Notes: generated by a model from the sequence alone, not told the origin. 60,132 nucleotides of DNA from Pseudomonas typographi (GCF_014694385.1 NZ_JAAOCA010000035.1:1-60132), one strand, 5' to 3'; shown: positions 8,730 through 17,648, numbered from the stretch's first letter. Translations and numbers: made by a program.

Positions 8730-8748
8730 TTTGTGAACTAATCACAAA
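8730..8748. promoter_or_regulatory. Inverted repeat TTTGTGA-N5-TCACAAA, candidate operator
   Basis: TTTGTGA (8730-8736) and TCACAAA (8742-8748) are perfect inverted arms around ACTAA. The site lies about 110 bp upstream of the lipoprotein gene starting at 8856. It resembles a CRP/Vfr site (TGTGA-N6-TCACA), but the spacer is 5 rather than 6 bases, so another dimeric regulator, or a weak hairpin, is as likely. Confidence 0.45.
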
Positions 8749-8855
8749 ACACTTGAGTCCCAGAGGTTAGCCATAACAGCGAAACGTGGCCTGCCCAAAG
8801 GCCGTGGACTGTCATGGAACGACCATTTATCAGGAGTCTTTGAGGAGTCATGATC

Positions 8856-9251
8856 ATGACGATGAGAACTGCCAAGCACCCCACCTCTGTCCGTGGCCTT
8901 AAGTTAGCCGTATTGGCCCTGGGCAGTGCTTTCATTCTTGCCGGCTGCGCCGGCAACCCGCCTACGGAACAATACGCGCTGGCGCAAACCGCGGTGAACG
9001 ATGCCGTAAGTAACGGCGGCGTAGAGTTTGCGCCAGTGGAAACCAAATCGGCACAGGACAAATTCAAGCAGGCCGAGATAGCCATGCACGATGAGAAGTA
9101 CGACGAAGCGCGCTACCTGGCCGAGCAGGCTGAATGGGACGCCCGCGTCGCAACCCGCAAGGCCCAGGCGGTAAAGGCCCAAAAAGCGGTGCAGGATGCC
9201 CATCAGGGCGTGCAAGACCTGCGTGAAGAAGGCATGCGCAACGCGCAGTGA
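8856..9251 (+). CDS. DUF4398 lipoprotein
   Basis: This 131-aa lipoprotein has a signal peptide ending in LAGC (ALGSAFILAGCAGNPP), with the lipidated Cys about 31 residues in. The mature part is an alpha-helical, charged repeat-like region (SAQDKFKQAEIAMHDEKYDEARYLAEQAEWDA) typical of DUF4398. The ATG at 8856 is chosen because GGAG at 8844-8847 stands 8 bases away; an in-frame ATG at 8850 would be too close. The next gene, 40 bp downstream, has a related N-terminal region fused to an OmpA domain, so this is probably a paired periplasmic module of an envelope-associated operon. Function is unknown. Confidence 0.85.
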   Translation: MTMRTAKHPTSVRGLKLAVLALGSAFILAGCAGNPPTEQYALAQTAVNDAVSNGGVEFAPVETKSAQDKFKQAEIAMHDEKYDEARYLAEQAEWDARVATRKAQAVKAQKAVQDAHQGVQDLREEGMRNAQ

Positions 9252-9291
9252 GCCACTTCGCTTCTCTCGTATTGAATAAGGAAGAATCAAC

Positions 9292-10068
9292 ATGCGCAAT
9301 CAAGTTCTGATCCCCGCCCTGCTCGCCGCCAGCATTGGCCTCGCTGCCTGCTCCACGCCACCGAACCAGAACCTGGAACAGGCCCACACCAACTTCACGG
9401 CGCTACAAACCAACCCCAAGGCACCGACCCTGGCGGCGCTGGAAACTAAAGACGCGCAAGATTGGCTGGATAAAGCCGACAAGGCGTATCGCGATGATGA
9501 TGACAAAGAGAAAGTCGACCAGTTGGCCTACTTGGCGAACCAGCGCGTAGAGTACGCCAAAGAAACCATCGCCATGAAAAGCGCCGAGGATGAGCTGAAA
9601 AACTCCGCCGCCGAACGCGCCAAGGCACAGCTTGCCGCACGGGACGCACAGATCAAGAAGCTGCAAGACAACCTCAACGCTAAGCAGACCGACCGCGGCA
9701 CCGTGGTGACCTTCGGCGATGTGCTATTCGATGTGAATAAAGCGGACCTTAAAAGTTCGGGCTTCGGTAATGTTGCCCAACTGGCGCAGTTCCTGCGCGA
9801 CAACCCTGACCGCCAGGTGATCGTCGAAGGCTATACCGACAGCACCGGCAGCGATGGCTACAACCAGCAGTTGTCTGAACGCCGGGCCAATTCGGTCCGC
9901 GCGGCGCTGGTTAAATATGGGGTAGAACCTAACCGCATCATCGCCCAGGGGTATGGCAAAGAGTACCCAGTCGCCGATAACGGCAGCGCCTCGGGCCGTG
10001 CCCAGAACCGCCGCGTTGAAGTGACTATCTCCAATGACAACCAACCGGTTGCGCCGCGCACCCATTAA
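9292..10068 (+). CDS. OmpA family lipoprotein with N-terminal DUF4398-like region
   Basis: The 258-aa protein has a lipoprotein signal (IGLAAC, Cys at 20). A helical DUF4398-like region follows (residues 25-130, with a coiled coil of Ala/Lys/Glu/Gln), then an OmpA C-terminal peptidoglycan-binding domain (about 140-250). The OmpA hallmarks are visible: VLFDVNKADLKSSG, VIVEGYTDSTGSDGYNQQLSERRANSVRAAL, IIAQGYGKEYPVADN, and GRAQNRRVEV with the Asp and Arg that bind diaminopimelate. It should tether the outer membrane to the cell wall. GAATAAGGAAGAATCAAC precedes the ATG. A strong terminator follows, so the two-gene unit ends here. Confidence 0.93.
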   Translation: MRNQVLIPALLAASIGLAACSTPPNQNLEQAHTNFTALQTNPKAPTLAALETKDAQDWLDKADKAYRDDDDKEKVDQLAYLANQRVEYAKETIAMKSAEDELKNSAAERAKAQLAARDAQIKKLQDNLNAKQTDRGTVVTFGDVLFDVNKADLKSSGFGNVAQLAQFLRDNPDRQVIVEGYTDSTGSDGYNQQLSERRANSVRAALVKYGVEPNRIIAQGYGKEYPVADNGSASGRAQNRRVEVTISNDNQPVAPRTH

Positions 10069-10110
10069 GGGTGGTGCTGTAGCCTAAGCGCTGCATCAAA
10101 GCCGCTTGAA

Positions 10111-10148
10111 CAATGCCCCGTATCAATAGATACGGGGCATTGTGGTTT
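10111..10148 (+). terminator. Intrinsic terminator after the OmpA lipoprotein gene
   Basis: CAATGCCCCGTATC (10111-10124) and GATACGGGGCATTG (10129-10142) are exact reverse complements around AATA, followed by TGGTTTTT. This is a textbook rho-independent terminator for the gene ending at 10068. Confidence 0.92.
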
Positions 10149-10430
10149 TTGCGGCCGGCCTTTTATGCTGCTTCGAATCTGAACAGTGATAGTGGATTAG
10201 CGCGGCTTGCTGTTTCCCCGTTCACTCAAAAGGTTCCCGATACTGCTCTGAAGGCGCCCGACCCGCTAACGTCTGCCGGGCGGATAGCAAGAGGCGTTCT
10301 GAAGTGACCAACGATTTCGCCTGAAAAAGGGCACGGCGTAAGCGCCTTACGGCCTTGCGCAGGTAAACAGGGCGGGGTACAACGACGTTTTTTACGCCGC
10401 ATTGGCTGCCATGAACGAAAGCAGAAGCAC
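10149..10430. other. Intergenic region with no convincing gene
   Basis: This stretch lies between the OmpA terminator and the stop of the YpfJ-like gene. Short open frames on both strands have no ribosome-binding site and no recognisable sequence. A small hairpin, CGTAAG-CGC-CTTACG, lies at 10337-10351, and an imperfect stem (AGAAGCACC...GGCTGCTT) at about 10423-10442 may terminate the reverse-strand gene. The rest is unexplained. Confidence 0.5.
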
Positions 10431-11306
10431 CTAAAGGCTGCTTGCTCCAAAGGTGTCACAATCCGTCAGGCGGCCTTGTGCGAAACCGGCCTTGAACCAC
10501 TTCACCCGCTGCGCCGAGGTACCGTGGGTGAAGGAGTCTGGGACGACGCGCCCCTGCCCCTGCTGCTGCAGGCGGTCATCGCCGATGGCGTTGGCGGCCG
10601 TCAGCGCCGCTTCCAGGTCGCCGGGCTCAAGCCAGTTCAAGCGTTGCTGCGCACGGTTGGCCCAGATCCCCGCAAAACAATCGGCTTGTAGCTCCTGGCG
10701 GACCAATAAACCCTCGGCGCCTTCTACACGTTGGCCGCGTTGCCGGGCGGCATCAACCTGGCGGGAAACTCCCAACAAGGTTTGTACGTGATGACCCACC
10801 TCGTGCGCGATCACGTAGGCTTCGGCAAAGTCCCCCGAGGCATTGAAGCGTTCGCGCATTTCTCGGAAAAAGTCCATGTCCAGGTACACCTGCCGGTCGC
10901 CAGGGCAATAGAACGGGCCCACGGCCGACGACGCCAAGCCGCATGCCGAATTGACGCGTCCGTTGAACAGTACCAGGCTCGGGTCTTCATATTGGCGGCT
11001 GCTTTCTTGAAACACTTGGCGCCAGGTGTCTTCTGTGTCGCCCAACACGGCACGCACAAAGTCGGCTTGTTGGTCCGCACCGGGAGGGGGTTTAGGGGTT
11101 ACGTTGGCCGGCGCCTGAGTCTGGCCGGTAAGTTCACCGAGCAACTGCAGCGGGTCTTGCCCGGTAAGCAGGCCGAAGCCCACGATCAACACCACGGCGC
11201 CCAGGCTCAGGCCTTTACCGCCAAGGCGAATACCCCCGCCGCTACCGCCGCCCTCACCCCTGGCATCCACGACATTGTCGCTGCGCCGGCCTTTTTTCCA
11301 CAGCAT
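10431..11306 (-). CDS. ypfJ: YpfJ-like neutral zinc metallopeptidase family protein
   Basis: The 291-aa protein has a Gly-rich, charged N-terminus (MLWKKGRRSDNVVDARG), one membrane segment at about residues 33-49, and a periplasmic domain of the putative neutral zinc metallopeptidase family. The zinc motif HEVGHHVQ is at 168-175 (HExxH), with Glu169 as the expected catalytic base. SACGLASSAVGPFYCPGDRQVYLDMDF and LQADCFAGIWAN are family motifs, the second carrying a likely third metal ligand. Proteolytic activity is predicted for the family but poorly documented. It lies just downstream of a DUF3597 gene on the same strand. Confidence 0.9.
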   Translation of the reverse strand: MLWKKGRRSDNVVDARGEGGGSGGGIRLGGKGLSLGAVVLIVGFGLLTGQDPLQLLGELTGQTQAPANVTPKPPPGADQQADFVRAVLGDTEDTWRQVFQESSRQYEDPSLVLFNGRVNSACGLASSAVGPFYCPGDRQVYLDMDFFREMRERFNASGDFAEAYVIAHEVGHHVQTLLGVSRQVDAARQRGQRVEGAEGLLVRQELQADCFAGIWANRAQQRLNWLEPGDLEAALTAANAIGDDRLQQQGQGRVVPDSFTHGTSAQRVKWFKAGFAQGRLTDCDTFGASSL

Positions 11307-11341
11307 ATTGCCCCCCCGATGCCTTGTGGCTTCTGCCTACC

Positions 11342-11809
11342 TTAGAGCAACTCGGCGGGTACCGTGCCGCCATTTGCGGAAATTTTTTGCAGCACGGCTT
11401 TGTGCAACCACTGGTTCACCTCGGCGGAGTCACCCAGTTTGTCGCTAGGGTAACCGAGCTCCACGGCCAGCTCTTTACGGTGCTCCAGGCTGCTGTCGAT
11501 GCCCAGTACCTTAAGCAAATCAACGATAGAAGTGCGCCAGTTCAGGGTTTCACCCTGCTGTTTTGCCAACCCATCGAGTTTCGCGCTGATGTCTATGGGC
11601 GCCCCGGCCGGTGGTGTGCCAAGGGGCGGTGTGCCGGTGCCAGGGGCGCCGGTATTGGTAACGGGCGGCACGCCACCGGTAGGGTTGATCGGCGGCGCCC
11701 CTGTTGGGGTGGTGGTACCGCTGGGCGAAGCAGGCGTGGTAGTGGTGGTAGTGGGTGCGTCGCTATGGCCTAGGCCTAGCTTGGCGAGAATGTCTTTGAA
11801 AAGGCTCAT
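11342..11809 (-). CDS. DUF3597 family protein
   Basis: The 155-aa protein begins MSLFKDILAKLGLGHSDAP, has a Thr/Pro/Gly-rich linker (residues about 20-75), and ends in a compact DUF3597 domain (DISAKLDGLAKQQGETLNWR, then SIVDLLKVLGIDSSLEHRKELAVELGYP). The fold resembles peptidoglycan- or LysM-associated domains in some annotations, but the function is unknown. AAAGGAGAT upstream of the ATG at 11809 fixes the start; an in-frame extension upstream has no such site. No signal peptide is seen. It may be cotranscribed with the YpfJ-like gene 35 bp downstream. Confidence 0.88.
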   Translation of the reverse strand: MSLFKDILAKLGLGHSDAPTTTTTTPASPSGTTTPTGAPPINPTGGVPPVTNTGAPGTGTPPLGTPPAGAPIDISAKLDGLAKQQGETLNWRTSIVDLLKVLGIDSSLEHRKELAVELGYPSDKLGDSAEVNQWLHKAVLQKISANGGTVPAELL

Positions 11810-11892
11810 GGCTATCTCCTTTGGGTTTATGGCTTGCCTAATGAGTGACCCGGCCAGCCCGCCACCGTTTAGTTTAATTTTCCGCGGGCAGT

Positions 11893-13710
11893 TCAAGGCG
11901 CGCGATAACCCTGGGCTTGCAGTTCGAACAGCGCGGCATAACGGCCCTGCCGGGCCATCAGCTCGGCGTGGGTGCCCTGCTCTAGCACGCGGCCATGCTC
12001 CAGCACCACGATGTGCCCGGCCGCGCGCACACTGGAAAACCGATGGGAGATCAGCACGCTCATGCGCCCACGGGTATGGGCGCGAAAACGTTCGAACACG
12101 GCGGCCTCGGCGCTGGCATCCAATGCTGCAGTCGGCTCATCAAGGACCAGTATGTCCGCATCTCGGCGCATGTAAGCCCTTGAAAGTGCAATTTTCTGCC
12201 ACTGCCCACCTGAAAGTTCGCGCCCACCGCTGAACCATTTGCCCAGTTGCGTCTGGTAGCCCTGTTCCAGGGCTTCGATGAAGGGCGCGGCCATGCCTTG
12301 TGCGGCAGCCTGTTCCCAGCGGGGCACATCGTGGAACGCCCGCACGTCGCCCACGCCAATGTTCTCCCCAGCGGTCATTTGGTAGCGCAAGTAGTCTTGG
12401 AAGATCACCCCGATACGCCGGTGCAATACCGCGCGGTCCCATATTTGGAGGTCGCTGCCGTCCAGCAGTATCCGCCCCTGGGTAGGGCTGTACAGCCGCG
12501 TGAGCAGCTTGATCAATGTGGTTTTGCCAGAGCCATTCTCGCCCACCAGCGCCAGGCTCTGCCCCGGCGCCAGGTGCAAGTCGATATCGGCCAATGCCGG
12601 CGTGGCGGCCCCGGGGTAGCTGAAGCCGACCCCCTCGAAACGCAACCCATCGCCCGGAGTAATGCCGGCCAACAAATGCCCCGCCTCGGTCGGCACCGAT
12701 TGGGCCAGGTACTCATGCAGGTGGGTCAGGTACAGCCCGTCCTCATACAGGCCGCCAATGGCGCTGAGGCTCGAGCTGACCGCCGCTTGGCCTTGCTTGA
12801 ACAGCACCAAGTACATGGTCATCTGGCCAAGGGTGGTGCTGCCATTGACGGTGTCGAGCACCACCCAGGCGTAGGCCAGGTAAAACCCCACGGTTCCCAG
12901 TAGGCCCAAGGCGAAGCCCCAACCGTCACGGCGCAGCGTCAGCTGTTTGTCTTCGGCGTAGAGGCGGCGGAAGTTCTCGCGGTAGCGTTGCAACAGCAAG
13001 GGCGCCATGCCGAATAGCCGCACTTCCTTGATGTGCGCTTCTTGTGAAAGCAGGGTTTCAATGTAGTTCTGTTGCCGGGTTTCGGGGGCGCGCCGGGTGA
13101 ACAGGCGAAAGGCATCGCCGGAAAAATGCGTCTCGGAAAAAAACACCGGCAGCGCCCCGACCACCAGGATCGCCAGGGCCCAAGGCGAAAAGTGCACCAG
13201 CAACCCGCCGAAACTCACCAGCGAGATCAGGTTTTGGGTAAGCCCCAAACATTTGGTAACCAACCCCAACGGCCGGGTGGAGGCGTCGCGGCGCACCCGT
13301 ATCAGCTTGTCATAGAACTCGGAGTCTTCGAATTGCAGCAAGGCGAGGGTCTGGGCCTTTTCCAGTATCAGCAGGTTGACCTTTTGCCCCAATTGCGCCC
13401 GCAGCAGCGCCTGCTGAACGGACAACGCCCGCTGCGCCGCGGCCAGCAGGGCCAATACCCCGGCTTCGGCCAACACGTAGCGCAACACCGGCCACAAGGG
13501 GGCATGGCCTTGCGCGGCATGGGCTTGCATACCCGCCAATACCGCATCGACGATGCGCTGGCCGATCCAGGCCGCGAGCGCGGGCAGCACGCCGGCCACG
13601 AAAGTGGCCAAGGCCAAGCCCAGAAACAACCAGCGATTGGTCCGCCATACCAGCGCCAAAGCCCGGCGGGCTTGGTCGAAGAATGCAGCGACGGTGTGGG
13701 TGCCGAACAT
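11893..13710 (-). CDS. ABC transporter ATP-binding/permease fusion (exporter half-transporter)
   Basis: The 605-aa protein has an N-terminal six-helix transmembrane domain (about residues 20-310) fused to an ABC ATPase. It has Walker A (GENGSGKTT), the Q-loop region (IGVIFQDYLRYQMTAGENI), the signature LSGGQWQKIALSRA, Walker B (ILVLDEPTAALD) and the H-loop (LISHRF). This architecture belongs to homodimeric lipid, peptide or drug exporters in the inner membrane. Nothing nearby reveals the cargo: its neighbours are DUF3597 and lysS. There is no N-terminal C39 peptidase domain, so a dedicated bacteriocin exporter is unlikely. Intact and of normal length. Confidence 0.92.
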   Translation of the reverse strand: MFGTHTVAAFFDQARRALALVWRTNRWLFLGLALATFVAGVLPALAAWIGQRIVDAVLAGMQAHAAQGHAPLWPVLRYVLAEAGVLALLAAAQRALSVQQALLRAQLGQKVNLLILEKAQTLALLQFEDSEFYDKLIRVRRDASTRPLGLVTKCLGLTQNLISLVSFGGLLVHFSPWALAILVVGALPVFFSETHFSGDAFRLFTRRAPETRQQNYIETLLSQEAHIKEVRLFGMAPLLLQRYRENFRRLYAEDKQLTLRRDGWGFALGLLGTVGFYLAYAWVVLDTVNGSTTLGQMTMYLVLFKQGQAAVSSSLSAIGGLYEDGLYLTHLHEYLAQSVPTEAGHLLAGITPGDGLRFEGVGFSYPGAATPALADIDLHLAPGQSLALVGENGSGKTTLIKLLTRLYSPTQGRILLDGSDLQIWDRAVLHRRIGVIFQDYLRYQMTAGENIGVGDVRAFHDVPRWEQAAAQGMAAPFIEALEQGYQTQLGKWFSGGRELSGGQWQKIALSRAYMRRDADILVLDEPTAALDASAEAAVFERFRAHTRGRMSVLISHRFSSVRAAGHIVVLEHGRVLEQGTHAELMARQGRYAALFELQAQGYRAP

Positions 13711-13836
13711 AGGCAGCAGCGCTCAAGCGGCCAAACAGCATTCGGCAGGGGCAGGCCCGGCAAGTTCAGCCCACGGTGAGCGCGTGTCGCGGGTGAGCCA
13801 CGCCAGGCCGGGCCGGGCCGTTCGGCGTTACGCTGA

Positions 13837-15339
13837 TTACGCCTCGGGCCGCATATGGGGGAACAGGATCACATCGCGGATCGACGGCGAGTCGGTGAGC
13901 AACATCACCAAGCGGTCGATGCCAATCCCCTCGCCCGCTGTGGGCGGCATGCCGTACTCCAATGCCCGCACGAAGTCTGCATCGTAGTGCATGGCTTCAT
14001 CGTCGCCGGCGTCTTTCTCGGCGACCTGGGCCATGAAGCGCTCGGCCTGGTCTTCGGCATCGTTGAGCTCGGAATATGCGTTGGCGATTTCACGGCCACC
14101 GATGAACAGCTCGAAGCGGTCGGTAACGCTTGGGTTGTCATCGTTGCGGCGCGCCAGCGGCGACACTTCGAACGGGTACTCGGTGATGAAGGTAGGCTGC
14201 TCGAGTTTATGCTCGACCAGCTCTTCGAAGATCATCGTTTGCAGCTTGCCCAAGCCTTCGTAACCTTTCACCGTGGCACCGGCTTTTTTCGCCAAGGCCC
14301 GGGCTTTGTCGACGTCGTGCAGGTCTGCGGGGGTCACCTCTGGGTTGTACTTGAGGACCGAGTCGAATACCGATAGGCGCTGGAATGGCTCACCAAAGTG
14401 AAACACCTTGCCTTGGTACGGTACGTCGGTAGTGCCCAGCACCAACTGCGCCAACTCGCGGAACAGGGCCTCGGTCAGGTCCATGTTGTCGCGGTAATCG
14501 GCGTAGGCCTGGTAGAACTCGAGCATGGTGAACTCGGGGTTGTGCCGGGTCGAAACGCCTTCGTTGCGGAAATTGCGATTGATTTCGAAAACCTTTTCGA
14601 AGCCCCCGACCACCAGGCGCTTGAGGTACAGCTCAGGGGCGATGCGCAGAAACATCGGCAGGTCCAGCGCATTGTGGTGGGTTTCGAACGGCTTGGCCGC
14701 CGCGCCACCGGGAATGGTCTGCAGCATCGGGGTTTCGACTTCGAGGAAACCGCGCTGGGCCAGGAAGCTGCGGATGTGGCCGATCACCTGCGACCGCACC
14801 CGGAAGGTGTGGCGGGTTTCTTCGTTCACGATCAGGTCTACATAGCGCTGGCGGTAACGCACTTCGGTGTCGGTCAGGCCGTGGTGTTTGTCTGGCAATG
14901 GGCGCAGCGCTTTGGTCAGCAGGCGCACGTGGGCCATGTCGACGTACAGGTCACCCTTGCCGGAGCGCGCCAAGGTGCCCTCCACAGCGATGATGTCGCC
15001 CAAATCCCAGGTCTTGATCGCGGCCAGGGTGGCTTCGCTCAAGGTTTTGCGGTTCACGTAGACCTGCAGGCGCCCGGAGGTGTCTTGCAGCACCATGAAT
15101 GCGCCACGGTTGAGCATGATGCGACCGGCCACCTTCACGGTAATGTCGAGGGCTTGCAGTTCTTCCTTGGTTTTGCCGGCATACTGCTTTTGCAACTCGT
15201 CGCACAGGCTGTCACGGCGGAAGTCGTTGGGGAAGGCCTGGCCCTGGGCGCGCACGGCGGCAAGTTTTTCCTTGCGCTGGGCGATCAGTTTGTTTTCTTC
15301 CTGTAGCAGCGCTTGCGGGTCGAGGGGTTGGTCGCTCAT
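13837..15339 (-). CDS. lysS: Lysyl-tRNA synthetase (class II)
   Basis: LysRS charges tRNA-Lys. The 500-aa protein has an N-terminal OB-fold anticodon-binding domain (VKVAGRIMLNRGAFMVLQDTSG). The class II core follows: motif 1 around RSFLAQRGFLEVETPMLQTI, motif 2 in FRNEGVSTRHNPEFTMLEFY, and motif 3 in GIGIDRLVMLLTDSPSIRDV with the catalytic Arg. Length is standard. The gene follows prfB on the same strand with a 66-bp gap that contains a GC-rich hairpin, the same prfB-lysS pairing seen in E. coli and pseudomonads. Confidence 0.98.
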   Translation of the reverse strand: MSDQPLDPQALLQEENKLIAQRKEKLAAVRAQGQAFPNDFRRDSLCDELQKQYAGKTKEELQALDITVKVAGRIMLNRGAFMVLQDTSGRLQVYVNRKTLSEATLAAIKTWDLGDIIAVEGTLARSGKGDLYVDMAHVRLLTKALRPLPDKHHGLTDTEVRYRQRYVDLIVNEETRHTFRVRSQVIGHIRSFLAQRGFLEVETPMLQTIPGGAAAKPFETHHNALDLPMFLRIAPELYLKRLVVGGFEKVFEINRNFRNEGVSTRHNPEFTMLEFYQAYADYRDNMDLTEALFRELAQLVLGTTDVPYQGKVFHFGEPFQRLSVFDSVLKYNPEVTPADLHDVDKARALAKKAGATVKGYEGLGKLQTMIFEELVEHKLEQPTFITEYPFEVSPLARRNDDNPSVTDRFELFIGGREIANAYSELNDAEDQAERFMAQVAEKDAGDDEAMHYDADFVRALEYGMPPTAGEGIGIDRLVMLLTDSPSIRDVILFPHMRPEA

Positions 15340-15369
15340 GTCTTCACTATTTCCATCACGGGTTCGGTG

Positions 15370-15392
15370 CCCTTCCCGGCGGCCGGGAAGGG
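15370..15392. other. Perfect 10-bp hairpin between prfB and lysS
   Basis: CCCTTCCCGG (15370-15379) and CCGGGAAGGG (15383-15392) pair around CGG. No U-run follows in the reverse direction, so it is probably an mRNA stability or processing element, or a partial attenuator, within the prfB-lysS transcript rather than a full terminator. Confidence 0.55.
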
Positions 15393-15405
15393 GCTTGTGG
15401 CCGGC

Positions 15406-16501
15406 TCAAAGGCCCTGCTTGAGGCTGGCTTCGAGGTACTCGTCTAGGTCGCCGTCGAGCACCTTGTCGCAATCGCTGCGTTCGACGCCGGTGCGCAGGT
15501 CTTTGATCCGCGACTGGTCCAGCACGTAGGAGCGGATTTGGTGGCCCCAGCCAATGTCGGACTTGGTGTCTTCCAGCGCTTGGCTGGCGGCATTGCGCTT
15601 TTGGACTTCCTGCTCGTACAACCTAGCCCGCAGCATTTTCATGGCTGTGTCTTTGTTGGCATGCTGAGAGCGTTCGTTCTGGCAACTGACCACGGTGTTG
15701 GTCGGCACGTGGGTGATGCGCACCGCCGAATCGGTGGTGTTTACGTGCTGGCCGCCGGCGCCGGAAGAGCGATAAGTGTCGATGCGCAGGTCCGCCGGGT
15801 TGATTTCGATCTCGATGTTGTCGTCGATCTCGGGCGAGACAAACACCGCGGTGAACGAGGTGTGCCGGCGGTTACCGGAGTCGAACGGGCTTTTACGCAC
15901 CAGGCGGTGCACGCCGATCTCGGTGCGTAGCCAGCCGAAGGCGTAATCACCTTTGATGTGTACCGTCGCCCCCTTTATGCCGGCCACTTCCCCTGCGGAC
16001 AGCTCCATGATGGTCGCGTCGAAGCCGCGTTTGTCGGCCCAGCGCAGGTACATGCGCAGCAACATATTGGCCCAGTCCTGCGCCTCGGTGCCGCCAGAGC
16101 CGGCTTGGATATCCAAGTAGGCGTTGTTCATGTCCGTTTCACCGCCGAACATGCGGCGGAACTCGAGTTTCTCGAGCATCCCGCGCAACCGCTCGACCTC
16201 GCCCGCGACGTCAGCCACCGCGGTTTCGTCGTTTTCTTCAGCGGCCATCTTCAGCAGTTCGCTGGCGTCGGCCAGGCCCGTGGTCATCTCGTCGAGGGTC
16301 TCGACCACGGCGGCCAGCGCCGCCCGCTCACGGCCCAGGCTCTGGGCGTATTCAGGGTTGTTCCAAACGTTTGGGTCTTCGAGTTCGCGGTTTACTTCGA
16401 CCAGCCGATCATGCTTGTGATCGTAGTCAAAGATACCCCCGGATGGTCTGGGAGCGCTCGGAGAGGTCCATGATGCTGTTCAGGATGGGATTGATTTCCA
16501 T
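15406..16501 (-). CDS. prfB: Peptide chain release factor 2 (programmed +1 frameshift)
   Basis: RF2 recognises UGA and UAA stop codons. The coding sequence is split. A 24-codon first part (MEINPILNSIMDLSERSQTI...) runs from the ATG at 16501 to 16430 and meets an in-frame UGA. After slipping by +1, translation continues from 16428 to the stop at 15406, giving about 364 aa in all. Hallmarks are the SPF anticodon-like tripeptide in VRKSPFDSGNRRHT and the GGQ hydrolysis motif in SGAGGQHVNTTDSAVR. A plain reading-frame search would truncate the protein to 300 aa starting at 16308. The join is the normal autoregulated form in most bacteria, not a sequencing error. Confidence 0.97.
16426..16440 (-). 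promoter_or_regulatory. prfB: prfB programmed frameshift site
   Basis: On the reverse strand the sequence reads GGGGGTATCTTTGAC: a Shine-Dalgarno-like GGGGG, then the slippery CTT followed by TGA and C. The peptidyl-tRNA slips from CUU to UUU when RF2 is scarce, so RF2 controls its own synthesis. This is the standard prfB site. Confidence 0.96.
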
Positions 16502-16583
16502 GGTCGGCGGCACTCGTAGCTGGGCGGATCAAAAGCCGGGGAGTATACCACGGCTTTGCCCACGTTCACCCCCGGCCAACGCC

Positions 16584-17591
16584 TCAGCCCGCTACGCCCA
16601 CTTGGTTGCGGCCGTTGTTCTTGGCTTGGTACAGGCCTTTGTCGGCGGCCGAGATCAGCAGCCGGCTGTTGCTGCCCTGGGTGGGCGTGAGCGTCGCCAG
16701 GCCGATGCTCACGGTCAGTGGCGAACCCGGCTCGGGGGCGTTGTGGGTAATGCCCAGCCCGGCGATGGTCTGGCGCAGTTTCTCGGCCACCAGCCGCGCG
16801 CCGCCTGGGGAGGTATTGGGCAGTACCAGGGCGAACTCTTCGCCACCGTAGCGTGCGGGCAGGTCGCTGGAGCGGGTGGAGGTACCACGAATGGCCTCGG
16901 CCACCCGGCGCAGCGCCTCATCGCCTTCGAGGTGGCCGAAGTTGTCGTTGTATGATTTGAAGTAGTCCACGTCGATCATCAACAGCGACAATTGGCTTTG
17001 GTCACGTATCGCGCGGCGCCATTCCAACTCCAGGTATTCATCGAAATGGCGGCGGTTCGACAGGCCCGTCAAGCCATCGGAATTCATCAGCCGCTGCAGC
17101 ACCAGATTGGTGTCGAGCAATTGCTGCTGGCTGACCCGCAACGCCCGGTAGGCTTCGTCGCGTTGCAGCAAGGTCAGGTAAGAGCGCGAATGGTAGCGGA
17201 TACGCGCCACCAACTCGATGGTGTCGGGCAGCTTGACCAGGTAATCGTTGGCGCCAGCGGCGAACGCCGCACGCTTGATCACGGCGTCTTCCTTGGTGGA
17301 AAGCACGATGATCGGGATGTCATGGGTGTTGGGGTGGTTGCGGTACTCACGCACCAAGGTCAGGCCATCGAGCCCGGGCATGATCAGGTCTTGCAAGATA
17401 ACCGTCGGCTTGATACGGACTGCCTGGGTAACCGCCTCGCGAGGGTCGGCACAAAAATGGAAGTCGATGTTGACCTCCTGGGCGAGCGAGCGGCGAACGG
17501 CTTCCCCGATCATGGCTTGGTCATCGACCAACAGCACCATGGCCTTGTTCTCGTCGGTGGATTTGAAATCGTCGATCTGCAAGTCAAACAT
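16584..17591 (-). CDS. wspR: Diguanylate cyclase response regulator WspR
   Basis: WspR makes cyclic di-GMP when phosphorylated by WspE, promoting biofilm formation. The 335-aa protein has a receiver domain (about 15-135; acidic VDD at 22-24, phospho-acceptor Asp68 in LQDLIMPGLDG, Lys120) and a GGDEF domain (about 165-330). The active site is GGEEF at 249-253, and the RSSD at 240-243 is the RxxD inhibitory site. So it should be an active, feedback-inhibited cyclase. It is the last gene of the wsp operon, 57 bp after wspF, and 82 bp upstream of prfB, which reads in the same direction. Confidence 0.97.
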   Translation of the reverse strand: MFDLQIDDFKSTDENKAMVLLVDDQAMIGEAVRRSLAQEVNIDFHFCADPREAVTQAVRIKPTVILQDLIMPGLDGLTLVREYRNHPNTHDIPIIVLSTKEDAVIKRAAFAAGANDYLVKLPDTIELVARIRYHSRSYLTLLQRDEAYRALRVSQQQLLDTNLVLQRLMNSDGLTGLSNRRHFDEYLELEWRRAIRDQSQLSLLMIDVDYFKSYNDNFGHLEGDEALRRVAEAIRGTSTRSSDLPARYGGEEFALVLPNTSPGGARLVAEKLRQTIAGLGITHNAPEPGSPLTVSIGLATLTPTQGSNSRLLISAADKGLYQAKNNGRNQVGVAG

Positions 17592-17648
17592 GCGCTGTCA
17601 CCTGGTCACTGCCTGTCATGCGGGCATGGCTGAATTCTAGGCGTTTCA

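Noticed and set aside
10226..10459. Short reverse open frame overlapping the end of the YpfJ-like gene
   Set aside because: It overlaps the clear gene, is Cys/Arg/Pro-rich, and has no ribosome-binding site.
14398..15306. 302-aa forward open frame across lysS
   Set aside because: It is antisense to a clear LysS protein, with no recognisable features.
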